Assembly: GCA_032209605.1 (NCBI GenBank) | Contig: JASFXZ010000027.1 | Location: forward strand, 7,273,372 to 7,337,371 | Direction: 5' to 3' | Length of the DNA stretch: 64,000 nt | Source of the DNA: Mactromeris polynyma | Lineage: Eukaryota; Mollusca; Bivalvia; Venerida; Mactridae | Part shown: in pieces, positions 54,393 through 64,000 of the stretch | Numbering within the stretch: the stretch's first letter is position 1 | Layout of the letters: each line of letters begins with the position of its first letter | Notes under the pieces: model-generated | What the model was told of the DNA's origin: nothing | What the model saw: the letters and a program-made list of their open reading frames with translations, nothing else | Databases searched by the model: none | Program-made: the position numbers and the translations under genes

Positions 54393-54905
54393 ACAGGGAA
54401 TGCCACATACACTAGACAATGCCTCCCCATACAGACCTACAGGGAATGCCACATACACTAGACAATGCCTCCCCAAACAGACCTACAGGGAATGCCACAT
54501 ACACTAGACAATGCCTCCCCATACAGACCTACAGGGAATGCCACATACATTAGACAATGCCTCCCCAAACAGACCTACAGGGAATGCCACATACACTAGA
54601 CAATGCCTCCCCAAACAGACCTACAGGGAATGCCACATACACTAGACAATGCCTCCCAAAACAGACCTATAGGGAATGCCACATACACTAGACAATGCCT
54701 CCCCATACAGACCTACAGGGAATGCCACATACACTAGACAATGCCTCCCCAAACAGACCTATAGGGAATGCCACATACACTAGACAATGCCTCCCCAAAC
54801 AGACCTACAGGGAATGCCACATACACTAGACAATGCCTCCCTAAACAGACCTACAGGGAATGCCACATACACTAGACAATCCCTCCCTAAACAGACCTAC
54901 AGGAA
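54393..54905 (-). repeat. 46-bp minisatellite, 11 copies, derived from dispersed repeat R3
   Basis: The unit on + contains ACAGGGAATGCCACATACAC, TAGACAATGCCTCCCC and A(A/T)ACAGACCT. Reversed, it is the R3 segment GGTCTG...GGGGAGGCATTGTCT..TGTATGTGGC(A/G)TTCCCTGTAG. Flanks are also R3: 54906-54955 reversed gives CTTGCACCTCCTCAATGCCT and ACTGTTGTTTTCCTGT, which precede the segment in R3. The array therefore grew inside one R3 copy. Confidence 0.93.
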
Positions 54906-55028
54906 AACAACAGTCCACAGTATCAGGCATTGAGGAGGTGCAAGGGCAAGGTTTCCTAAACAGAAGCATGTATAGATATGAACTTAAGAATTAATGTCTT
55001 TTCAACAGTGAAGGCACAGTAATGAAAG

Positions 55029-55272
55029 GAGAGCTCTCATGGTCGAGTGGTTATGGTTGCTTGCCTCAAAGCACTTGTCCATCTCGGCTGCAGGTTCAAA
55101 TCCCACACAGGATACAGAATTTGTAAGTGTGGAAGCATAATCCAGCTGGCTTAGGAGAGGTCAGTGATTCTTCCCAGGTGCCTGTCCGGGGTCTTCCTAC
55201 ACCCTAATAGCTGCAATAGTCAGTGTATTACCCTGGCTGTTTGTGTGAATTAAAGCCCCATTACAGAAAAAA
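55029..55272 (+). mobile_element. tRNA-derived SINE with perfect 9-bp target duplication
   Basis: The head GCTCTCATGGTCGAGTGGTT resembles a Ser/Leu-type tRNA A box (TGGTCGAGTGG, about 55040-55050), and the B box GGTTCAAATCC lies at 55093-55103. The body includes CAGCTGGCTTAGGAGAGGTC, GGGGTCTTCCTACACCCTAA TAGC and GTGTGAATTAAAGCCCCATT A, then an A-rich tail. TAATGAAAG at 55020-55028 recurs at 55273-55281, a perfect 9-bp target duplication, so the insertion is recent and complete. A different family from the SINE at 6738-7007. Confidence 0.9.
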
Positions 55273-55281
55273 TAATGAAAG

Positions 55282-56520
55282 CATATTGCAAATTTGCAAT
55301 TGTAAGTTGTGTTGCTTTACATACTATTCCCTTCACAATGTTTAGTGGGCAAGTGAAACACATGTAAAGTAATGTTTTGTTGGCACACATGAAAGTGTCC
55401 TAATTTCTCAGTGGAAATCAACATTTAGGGCTTGGGGAATAGGAGTTGTCTGGTGGTAGCAAAAAGGATGTGGTTGTCATATTTTCATATTTTTCAGCAA
55501 GCTTTAATATGGCAAATTATTGTCGGACCAGTATTTCCATTTGTCTGGCTGATATATTATATGGTTATATAATCTCTATGGTTATTGGACTTGCAAATGT
55601 GCTGTCTAGAACTGGTAAAATATACTCATGAAATTTTCAACAATAACCTTAACAAACTGAAAATTAGACTGTCCACTCAGTGAAGCTGTTCAGGGAATGT
55701 ATATTTATGTTTGGTAATTTTGGCCACTTTTCCATCTTAAATTCTGATTTTTTTTGTACAGAATGTTACATAAGAAAAGTTATACAGTGATAGTATAGCA
55801 TTAAGAAATTCATTCTTTCTTGATCATAGGTTTTCCTTTGGTGCCGTTGACTCCTTGTGCAGTGACCATTTGCTTGTGTTTTAGTCACACAGTTGCCTGT
55901 AGAGACAAAATGACTATACCGTTCTGTTTGAGGCGGGCTTCACAATATGAGTGTTATAAGGTGTTTGTGTAGTACCACTGGGATAAACATAGTTTAAGAT
56001 CTTTTAAATCTTAAAATTTCTACTTCTTCGTACTGACGTCAACAAATCATTCAATCATCAACATAGTGCCATTAGATTGACTGCAAACAGTTGTATGAAC
56101 TTTCATGTCAATATAGGTAATAGAATGCTCTCATGCGTAAAACGCTAACTGCTGTTTGGTTTATTTTTCTATCAAACACAACTGTGGCTTTTTCTTCTTC
56201 AAGCTTATAGACAAACATGAACATATCAATTCATCTATTTTGAAATGTTATGTTCCTGGTAATTTTTGTAATATTCGTAAATCTGCTGTTAACAGTAATT
56301 TATATTCAGCTGAAAAATATTATATAGATACAGAATTATCCATCGTTTTCACCCCTTTCCAATTAGGGGTCTGAAATGAAGCACAGATTATTAAATCAGA
56401 CAGTAGTTGTGTGAAAACTTAGTCAAAATAGAAGCAATTTCAACAAGAAATATCTTGAAAAAAAGATGGTTGGCGCAATTTGAAGGTTAAAATTTGTTGT
56501 GCAACATAAAAAAATGTTGA
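55282..56520. other. No gene recognised
   Basis: ORFs at 55446-55631 and 56156-56374 without domain signal. Nothing supported. Confidence 0.5.
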
Positions 56521-56712
56521 GATGTTACAATTGCTGGTCGCTCCAGATCCAAAATGGATTCAGTGGATTTCGGTAAGGTAACGTACCCTTTGTCAAAAGG
56601 TTAACCAATCAGCGTTGAGGTTACAAACGCTTTTCGGTTGAAGAGAAATTGCGATGGTGGTTAACAAATGCTGATATGCAAAAAGCAAAATCATGTTAGT
56701 ACTGCTGTGCCG
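56521..56712 (-). repeat. Dispersed repeat R4, inverted copy
   Basis: GATGTTACAATTGCTGGTCG, CTCCAGATCCAAAATGGATT, GGTAAGGTAACGTACCC and TGCTGATATGCAAAAAGCAA AATCATGTTAGTACTGC are the reverse complement of 48430-48648 with modest divergence. The pair forms an inverted repeat 8 kb apart. Confidence 0.8.
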
Positions 56713-56800
56713 AAAAGCAGCAGACAATACTTATTTTGGAGTGACACTGTATACACAATGAAGAAGTTCAGCAAGATGTGTGTGGTTGTAGACAGTATTT

Positions 56801-56936
56801 GATGGTTAGCTGTGTTAATGAAGTGACAGGATGAGTGCATCAGTTGATGGTTAGCTGTGTTAATGAAGTGACAGGATGAGTGCATCAGTTGATGGTTAGC
56901 TGTGTTAATGAAGTGACAGGATGAGTGCATCAGTTG
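56801..56936 (+). repeat. 45-bp tandem repeat, 3 copies
   Basis: The unit GATGGTTAGCTGTGTTAATG AAGTGACAGGATGAGTGCAT CAGTT occurs three times almost without change. It is open on the - strand because 45 is a multiple of 3. Not a gene. Confidence 0.93.
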
Positions 56937-57343
56937 ATTGAAGTTGGTTACTGATTGTATAAAACATTCATTTAATTGCTAATTGTAACTTGTCGGCAGA
57001 GTAATCTTCTTATCTCAAGTAAACCAGCTTAATAATTAAGTTAATTCAATAATTGTCACCCCTTGGCACGATCACAGATAAGTTTGTCATCAAATTTACA
57101 TGATTGATGGTTTTAACTTGCTGCTTCATTATAATCAACCCTTAACTTGCTTAATGATCACATTAGGAGGAATGTCTGGATAATTTAACAAAGATGGTAT
57201 CTAGGGCACCCTGTATGTTAATGATTTCACCAAGATTGGTAATGTTGTACAATGTGTCAGTGAGTACATTAATCAACTGATAAACTATCCAATATCAAGA
57301 TATCATACCCTTCAATGAAAATTTGATAAAAATGTCGATTTTC
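56937..57343. other. No gene recognised
   Basis: Spacer. Nothing supported. Confidence 0.5.
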
Positions 57344-57496
57344 CTCCTCATGTGGAGAAGTTGCCGGCTCCTTGTGGAAGGGTAAGTTAGTACTGGTTAG
57401 ATTTCAATCCAGGAAAAACTGGTTAGGTGAACTGGCCGCCGTATATAACTGAAATATCGTTGAGAAACGGCGTTAAACCCGATGAAACAAACAAAC
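57344..57496 (+). mobile_element. 3' part of a mollusc-type SINE
   Basis: TCATGTGGAGAAGTTGCCGG, CAATCCAGGAAAAACTGGTT AGGTGAACTGGCCGCCGTAT, ACTGAAATATCGTTGAGAAA CGGCGTTAAACCCGATGAAA and a CAAACAAACA tail. I recognise the CTGGTTAGGT...GGCGTTAAACCC domain as common in bivalve and gastropod genomes. The promoter head is absent. 24696-24806 is an older relative. Confidence 0.72.
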
Positions 57497-57526
57497 AGGA
57501 TCTGAAATGTGATGTTGATACATATA

Positions 57527-57720
57527 CAGTAGACATTGCTCGAGCGATCACCTGTATTAAACGACTTTTTTATTAAACAACCACTAAAATTCCCGCCCGA
57601 GCATTTTCACAATATAAATAGTATCTATTAAACGACTTTTCTATAACGCAACCAGCGACCGCATCAGGTAAAAAAGATGGTTAAATAATCCATTAAACGA
57701 CCGCATGCACTTAATCCCAT
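57527..57720 (+). mobile_element. Tigger-like element fragment
   Basis: TA then CAGTAGACATTGCTCGAGCG ATC resembles the CAGTAGACTCTCG terminus of 36780-37311. The interior has repeated TATTAAACGACTTTT and ATTAAACGACCGCATGCAC. No matching right end was found, so this is a fragment or a diverged element. Confidence 0.45.
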
Positions 57721-58924
57721 TGGGCATTTCACACCTTATTCATAACTGCATTCGCGCATTGTCCTATAAACAATTGAATAAACAATAAGCCGTGATAAAT
57801 GCAACCAGGTAATTACTCGGCGACACAGTTATAAAACGTCATGTAAAAATAATTTTTTTATATGTATCCGCTTGAGCGCGAGTCTTAAATGAAAATGGAT
57901 TGCACAGCATAATGATCATAATTTCTACAAGAACTATGTTCATGTAACGCCGTCTCGAGAAGAAATATGCAAGATGTAATTTTTGTGCAGAATCACCGCT
58001 TTTATCTTAACTGGAAAAATCGTCGTGTCGACAAACTTCTTTATACCTACTGATAGAATGAAAATGTCTGACAAAAACACATCGCATAATATAACTCTAG
58101 GTTCAAATGTGTAAACACTCACTTTGTTTAGTATGTAATCCTTTTTAAAGACCCCGTAAAATCATCACTTTGTTTAGTATGTAATCCTTTTTAAAGACCC
58201 CGTAAAATCATTGCCTTATGGAGAAAAAAGTTTAACCTTTATTACTATCAGCCTGTTTTAATACACACATTCCAGTTAATAGCTGTCAAAACTTCGTCAT
58301 CACTGAATTTATGACGTCACACAGATTCGTGTTACTGTGATGAGTACACTTTACAGTTATTTATTTATAGACTGAAAACTATTATGTACCCGTGTAAATG
58401 TGTCTGTCTGTGTTTCACCTTTTACTTTTGCGTCAGTAAGAATGAATCGCGCGTGTCCTAGACATCCGATTCGGGCTACCAACAGTTGCATTGGACTTAG
58501 TCCAGGACAAGTCTGTAACGCATGCCTCCATACCCTATACTATGCTTGTACAACCAGCCTCCCATGTCAGACAAGTCAAGATGAACATGTACAATATTCG
58601 AGGACAACTGTATTTAAAGACAATTTCTAGAGCCCTGCCACATCACATCACGTCCCATTTTATAAAAAGTTTAATATGTTAAGAAGCTTCGAAGGAACAG
58701 CAATGAAACTTTGAACACACATCAGATTCTGTTTACGGTGGACACAGTTCCAGATTGTTAATGTCGAGTTAAAAGATAATACTCCCATGGATTAACTATG
58801 CAAATGCTTGTTTCCAGTTGGAAAATTAGATTTGAAATAGTCCAGCTACTAAAGTGAACATATCTAATTTTTAATCACCTTTTGTTAGCCATAGGTCCTG
58901 TTTACATGTAGGTATTGATGTATT
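57721..58924. other. No gene recognised; one 46-bp direct duplication
   Basis: 58120-58165 (CACTTTGTTTAGTATGTAAT CCTTTTTAAAGACCCCGTAA) is repeated exactly at 58166-58211. ORFs at 58400-58682 show no domain. Nothing else supported. Confidence 0.55.
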
Positions 58925-59575
58925 CAGTCCTGTATATAAGTCATGCCCTTGTCCGTCCAGCCGTCTGTCTGTCCATCTGTCTGTCTACAGAGAACAAAAT
59001 CTTGTGTCACTCATATCTCCAAAAGAATATGAGCCGGAGACATAAAACTTTACAGGAATGTTAACCAGCCTGTGTAATTTGCAGCTGGGGTTTCATGTTT
59101 GGCTGTGCCCAGTAAGTGCAGAGTTATGGCCCTTGACTTAGTTAAAATATAGCCTACAGAGTATGCAATCTTGTGTTGCGCATATCTCAAAAAGTATATG
59201 AGCCAGAGTCAACTTTACAGGAATTTTCACAAGCACGTGTGGTTTGCACCTGGGGATTCATGTTTGGGTGAGCCCAGTAAGTGCAAAGTTATGGTCCTTG
59301 ACTTATTGAAAAAAGAGCATACAGAGTGTACAATTTACACTCACAAAATTGTACAGGAATGTTCACAAGCATGTGTAGTTGCGCACCTGGTGTTTCATGT
59401 ATGGTTATGTAAATGCAAAGTTATTGCCCTTGACTTGTCAACATAATCAGTACAGTTGTTCACTTGGTGATTTTGATACCGATTCACAAACTATGAGCAG
59501 AATAATAGCATTTGTTTTTGTGACAAAGGCTGGAAGTGGGGGCATCTGTGTCCTATGGACACATTTCTAGTTTCC
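58925..59575 (+). repeat. Dispersed repeat family A (~176-bp units), uninterrupted copy
   Basis: Begins in CTTGTCCGTCCAGCCGTCTG TCTGTCCATCTG. Units beginning CAATCTTGTGT at 58990 and 59166 are 176 bp apart, and a third, shortened unit follows. It ends GGGGGCATCTGTGTCCTATG GACACATTTCTAGTTT, the same 3' end as 22868-24140. Serves as reference for the copy split by the hAT-like MITE. Confidence 0.8.
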
Positions 59576-59789
59576 TAAGAATCTTCATGAGGCACAAAAA
59601 TGAACTGCATTTGTTGCGGCTTATTACGAACTTCACCTTTGATGATTCAAGTTGTAATTTCCCTTGTGTTCATATTGATCTATTGTCAAGGCAAAGCACA
59701 TAATATATAACTTGATTATGATATTATATATGATATTGACATATGTAGAATTATGATAGTATACCTTTGGTTAGCCTTTTCTCAATTCT

Positions 59790-60014
59790 TTGTAAAATGG
59801 AACCTCAACAATAAGACCACCAATGGTTATGAAGTTGGTCTTAGTTGTGAGGTGGTCTGATTATCAAGTTATCAAAGAAAATATTTATACTGGTGCATGA
59901 AAATATTGTAAAATATGTGGTGGTCTTAATTTCTAGGTGATCTTTTAGGGAGATTTTAATGAGACCAACTTTCTTCTTCTTCAGAAAGGTGGTCTTATTA
60001 TTGATGTTTTACTG
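59790..60014. mobile_element. Tigger-like MITE just upstream of a DDX1 exon
   Basis: Right end reversed: CAGTAAAACATCAATAATAA GACCACC, followed on + by TA at 60015. Left end: TGTAAAATGGAACCTCAACA ATAAGACCACC, the same with a 5-bp gap. Ends with CAGT and flanking TA fit pogo/Tigger elements. No ORF. It stops 44 bp before the splice acceptor of the exon at 60059. Confidence 0.7.
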
Positions 60015-60058
60015 TATAGGGCAGTGACTATAATGTTTGCAATGTTTACTTATTTCAG

Positions 60059-60205
60059 AGACCTACTCTGAAGCTGTTAAGATCTTGAAGGGTGAGTATA
60101 CCGTGAAAGCGATCGATGAACATCGTATGGATCGAGCACTTATTTTCTGTCGTACAAAACTTGATTGTGACAACCTGGAAAAATATCTACAACTACGTGG
60201 ACAAG
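60059..60205 (+). CDS. DDX1: DDX1 exon (start of the second RecA domain, motif IV region)
   Basis: DDX1 is an ATP-dependent DEAD-box RNA helicase. In animals it belongs to the tRNA ligase (RTCB) complex and acts in RNA clearance at DNA breaks. The exon starts after TTATTTCAG (acceptor 60057-60058) and ends CAAG|GTAAGT (donor 60206). It encodes [36 protein letters not shown] and [24 protein letters not shown] is helicase motif IV, and the [16 protein letters not shown] stretch is particular to DDX1 among DEAD-box proteins. The reading frame leaves one G for the next exon, which joins to GC at 61063. Upstream exons were not found in this window, so a long intron, or exons I missed, lie to the left. 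Confidence 0.9.
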
Positions 60206-61062
60206 GTAAGTCTAGAATGGCTCACTTATTTACCAGAATGGACACTTATAGTTGTGGTTTTGGGAAATGTGCAAGAAAAGTGACAATGCAGAGTTGTAGA
60301 GTTAATCTGTATGAAGGCAATTACCTCAGATTTTATCATATTTATGACTTAGCACATTTTGCCAAAAAATAAGGCTATAATATACCTTTAAAAGTACTTA
60401 CTGGGAGCATCCATGTGCTCATCCTTGGTACCCAGGCTATACATAGCATTATATGATATTGTTTGATATTGTTTGTATTTGGGATTATTTGTAATATAAT
60501 GTAAGTGCAAGGTTGGCATGCTGTTAACTGATGTAAGCCCCCAGTGTGTATATCAGTGATGAGACAATTGTGTTCCTCGACAATTTGTGTGGTATACATA
60601 ATGGCTGGTTATTTATTTGTCTTCTTCCATTTATCAATCCAATAATCTAAAATGACCTTGGTATCCCTTGCAAAAACAATAACAATGAAAATCAACCGTG
60701 TGTTTTAATCATGCAGGAGAAATCAGTGAATATATTCTTGTCAACATCTGTTTACCAGCTGGTACCTGACATTGACAGACCAATTTACCACAAATATCCA
60801 TTCCAGCAATTTGAATTAGACGACATGTCTTGAATGGTCCTACTTTTATGAAGACGACAACACGACACACTGCTCTTACTTAGATTAAATTTATACCCCC
60901 AGTACCAAGAAATATGTTCTTATTGAATTGTTCTATACTGGAGTGTATTCCAAATCAACTTATGAAGGAGGCTTTTTTACCCCTTCTTGACTCATGTTGT
61001 GGTTGTTGCATCAGTTAAAGTTTGAATTTTGTTCTAGTAATTTACTTAATGGTTTATTTCAG
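60206..61062 (+). other. DDX1 intron (857 bp)
   Basis: Bounded by GTAAGT and TTTATTTCAG. No recognisable repeat. The frame read-through to 60372 is intronic. Confidence 0.8.
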
Positions 61063-61136
61063 GCAAATATTCGTGTGTTTGTCTCCATGGTGATAGGAAA
61101 CCACAAGAAAGAAAGGGAAACTTACAGAAATTTAAG
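61063..61136 (+). CDS. DDX1: DDX1 exon ([11 protein letters not shown] region)
   Basis: Acceptor TTTATTTCAG at 61053-61062, donor AAG|GTGATT at 61137. With the G from the previous exon it encodes [25 protein letters not shown], the segment of the second RecA domain that follows motif IV (the HGD...Q.ER box shared by DEAD-box helicases). It ends on a codon boundary. The next exons, with motifs V (TDVAARG-type) and VI, must lie beyond the window. The intron that starts here contains the 35-bp minisatellite. Confidence 0.9.
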
Positions 61137-61384
61137 GTGATTACAAATACACAATTCTTGAATGCTCCTTGTCAGTATGTCAGTCAACTGTCACAAATGC
61201 GTATCTGCTCCATTTGTTTTATTATGCATGAGAGATATTTGTTGCTTGGCAACCTTGGAGAGACCATGTGGCATCTGTAAGCCAAGTCTGTTCATGGTCA
61301 TAGTTGCTAGGTGAGATCATGTGTGGTGAGCTGGATGTTCTTATGCACAATCAGTTTCAACAGATTTACAACAAATAGAAGGTT

Positions 61385-61520
61385 TTTTATATGCCCCTGT
61401 CTGCGTGTGTTTCTGTGTCTGTGTATGCGTGTCTGTGTACGTGTGTGTGTCTATGCACGTGCCATATATGTGGGGTTGCTCCTGTCCATGTGTGTGTCTG
61501 TGTACGTGTGTGTTCAGATT
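61385..61520 (+). repeat. GT-rich imperfect microsatellite in a DDX1 intron
   Basis: Stretches such as GTGTTTCTGTGTCTGTGTAT GCGTGTCTGTGTACGTGTGT GTGTCTATGC. The ORFs on both strands here are low-complexity. Confidence 0.8.
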
Positions 61521-61539
61521 TTTGTCCGGGCTAAAACTT

Positions 61540-61830
61540 TGTGCTATAATTTTTGTGGATTGTGGATGGAGGGGTTCCAAATAACTTAGCACATGTGATC
61601 ACCATAAAAAGACAATGTGTTGCATGCAACACCCAGCCTCCTAGGTCCAAGGTGAAGGTCACTGTTATTAAAAATAGAATTTTCTTGTCTGGGCTATGGG
61701 ATCATTATGGATGGATGGATTTTAAAATCACTTGACACAAGTGAGGACTATAACAAGACAATGTGTTGCGGCAATACCTAGCCTCTTAGATCTAAGGTGA
61801 AGCTCACTGTTACTGAAAAATATTTTTTGT
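61540..61830 (+). repeat. Dispersed repeat with ~165-bp internal duplication
   Basis: GACAATGTGTTGC occurs near 61611 and 61760, each followed by C(A/C)(T/C)(A/C)CC(C/T)AGCCTC(C/T)TAG(G/A)TC(C/T)AAGGTGAAG and CACTGTTA. Related to 17215-17420. Confidence 0.65.
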
Positions 61831-61898
61831 TTCCGTAGCATATTGTAGTGTGTCTAAAATATATTTGTATATTATCAAAGAAATATCTCAATAAACAT

Positions 61899-64000
61899 TT
61901 CTGTGTCATATATCACAAAGCGGGGACATCCATGTCTGTGTCATATATCACAAAGCGGGGACATCCATGTCTGTGACATATATCACAAAGCAGGGACATC
62001 CATGTCTGTGACATATATCACAAAGCAGGGACATCCATGTCTGTGTCATATATCACAAAGCGGGGACATCCATGTCTGTGTCATATATCACAAAGCGGGG
62101 ACATCCATGTATGTGTCATATATCACAAAGCGGGGACATCCATGTCTGTGTCATGTATCACAAAGCGGGGACATCCATGTATGTGTCATATATCACAAAG
62201 CGGGGACATCCATGTCTGTGTCATATATCACAAAGCGGGGACATCCATGTATGTGTCATATATCACAAAGCGGGGACATCCATGTCTGTGTCATGTATCA
62301 CAAAGCGGGGACATCCATGTCTGTGTCATATATCACAAAGCGGGGACATCCATGTCTGTGTCATATATCACAAAGCGGGACATCCATGTCTGTGTCATGT
62401 ATCACAAAGCGGGGACATCCATGTCTGTGTCATATATCACAAAGCGGGGACATCCATGTCTGTGTCATATATCACAAAGCGGGGACATCCATGTCTGTGT
62501 CATATATCACAAAGCGGGGACATCCATGTCTGTGTCATATATCACAAAGCGGGGACATCCATGTCTGTGACATATATCACAAAGCGGGGACATCCATGTC
62601 TGTGTCATATATCACAAAGCGGGGACATCCATGTCTGTGTCATATATCACAAAGCGGGGACATCCATGTCTGTGTCATATATCACAAAGCGGGGACATCC
62701 ATGTCTGTGACATATATCACAAAGCGGGGACATCCATGTCTGTGTCATATATCACAAAGCGGGGACATCCATGTCTGTGTCATATATCACAAAGCGGGGA
62801 CATCCATGTCTGTGTCATATATCACAAAGCGGGGACATCCATGTCTGTGTCATATATCACAAAGCGGGGACATCCATGTCTGTGTCATATATCACAAAGC
62901 GGGGACATCCATGTCTGTGTCATATATCACAAAGCGGGGACATCCATGTCTGTGTCATATATCACAAAGCGGGGACATCCATGTCTGTGACATATATCAC
63001 AAAGCGGGGACATCCATGTCTGTGTCATATATCACAAAGCGGGGACATCCATGTCTGTGTCATATATCACAAAGCGGGGACATCCATGTCTGTGACATAT
63101 ATCACAAAGCGGGGACATCCATGTCTGTGACATATATCACAAAGCGGGGACATCCATGTCTGTGACATATATCACAAAGCGGGGACATCCATGTCTGTGA
63201 CATATATCACAAAGCGGGGACATCCATGTATGTGTCATATATCACAAAGCGGGGACATCCATGTCTGTGTCATATATCACAAAGCGGGGACATCCATGTC
63301 TGTGACATATATCACAAAGCGGGGACATCCATGTCTGTGTCATATATCACAAAGCGGGGACATCCATGTCTGTGTCATATATCACAAAGCGGGGACATCC
63401 ATGTCTGTGTCATATATCACAAAGCGGGGACATCCATGTCTGTGTCATATATCACAAAGCGGGGACATCCATGTCTGTGTCATATATCACAAAGCGGGGA
63501 CATCCATGTCTGTGTCATATATCACAAAGCGGGGACATCCATGTCTGTGTCATATATCACAAAGCGGGGACATCCATGTCTGTGACATATATCACAAAGC
63601 GGGGACATCCATGTCTGTGTCATATATCACAAAGCGGGGACATCCATGTCTGTGTCATATATCACAAAGCGGGGACATCCATGTCTGTGACATATATCAC
63701 AAAGCGGGGACATCCATGTCTGTGACATATATCACAAAGCGGGGACATCCATGTCTGTGACATATATCACAAAGCGGGGACATCCATGTCTGTGACATAT
63801 ATCACAAAGCGGGGACATCCATGTATGTGTAATATATCACAAAGCGGGGACATCCATGTCTGTGTCATGTATCACAAAGCGGGGACATCCATGTCTGTGT
63901 CATATATCACAAAGCGGGGACATCCATGTCTGTGTCATATATCACAAAGCGGGACATCCATGTCTGTGACATATATCACAAAGCAGGGACATCCATGTAT
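61899..64000 (+). repeat. 35-bp minisatellite, about 60 copies, continuing past the window
   Basis: The unit is CATATATCACAAAGCGGGGA followed by CATCCATGTCTGTGT. Main variants are TGTGA for TGTGT, CATGTATC for CATATATC, CATGTATGTG for CATGTCTGTG, and CAGGGAC for CGGGGAC (first copies and the last). Two units are 34 bp (one G lost, near 62377 and 63951). Because 35 is not a multiple of 3 and no frame meets a stop, long overlapping frames arise with period 105 bp. They are not genes. It lies in a DDX1 intron. Confidence 0.96.

Noticed and set aside
60206..60372. Extension of the DDX1 exon into the open frame to 60372
   Set aside because: A strong GTAAGT donor follows CAAG at 60205, the next exon joins in frame with conserved DDX1 sequence, and the read-through residues are not helicase-like.
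61903..63760. Long ORFs (up to 420 codons) across the 35-bp array
   Set aside because: They are the 35-bp unit read in turn in three frames. All frames are open because the unit lacks stops, and there is no conserved protein or start context.

Overview
The window is eukaryotic, AT-rich and almost wholly non-coding. The only host-gene sequence I can support is two spliced exons at the far right on the + strand. They encode part of DDX1, the DEAD-box RNA helicase 1: 60059-60205 and 61063-61136, both with canonical splice sites. The repeat repertoire points to a mollusc, most likely a bivalve. This rests on tRNA-derived SINEs with a 'GTGGTACT...' body, short elements ending in GGCGTTAAACCC, dispersed 'AAGGCCATC(A/T)TGGC' repeats, a DIRS retrotransposon, hAT-like and Tigger-like MITEs, and many minisatellites. 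I cannot name the species.

Layout. 0.2-3.8 kb is a foldback-like element: about eight direct and six inverted copies of a ~169-bp repeat flank a core that is itself partly palindromic. 4.5-31 kb is a sparse landscape of MITEs, two short hairpin elements, a tRNA-type SINE sitting in a 30-39-bp minisatellite, an hAT-type MITE with an 8-bp target duplication, and dispersed low-copy families. No convincing host exon was found there. 29.7-37.45 kb is a transposon nest. It holds an hAT-like end, a decayed reverse-transcriptase C-terminus, a DIRS retrotransposon (31128-36716) with all its diagnostic repeats, a 743-bp TA-flanked MITE inside that DIRS, a Tigger-like MITE, and another hAT-like end. 42.0-44.4 kb is a second, badly broken DIRS copy with a LINE (L2/CR1-like) fragment inside its RT region. 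49.6-54.9 kb carries three minisatellites with periods of 37, 54 and 46 bp. 55-60 kb holds a SINE with a perfect target duplication and more MITEs. From 61.9 kb to the end is a 35-bp minisatellite of about 60 copies that lies inside a DDX1 intron.

How it fits together. The DIRS element is read on the - strand in the order right inverted repeat, gag-like ORF, RT-RNase H, tyrosine recombinase, internal complementary region, left inverted repeat. Its recombinase ORF is intact with all catalytic residues. Its RT-RNase H is doubly broken, by a deletion with frame change in RNase H and by the TA-flanked MITE. The 46-bp minisatellite at 54.4 kb is an amplified piece of a dispersed repeat present at five or more other places in the window, so an older repeat apparently seeded a tandem array. 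No operon, CRISPR array or prokaryotic gene is present. The many short ORFs elsewhere are chance reading frames or frames through tandem repeats.
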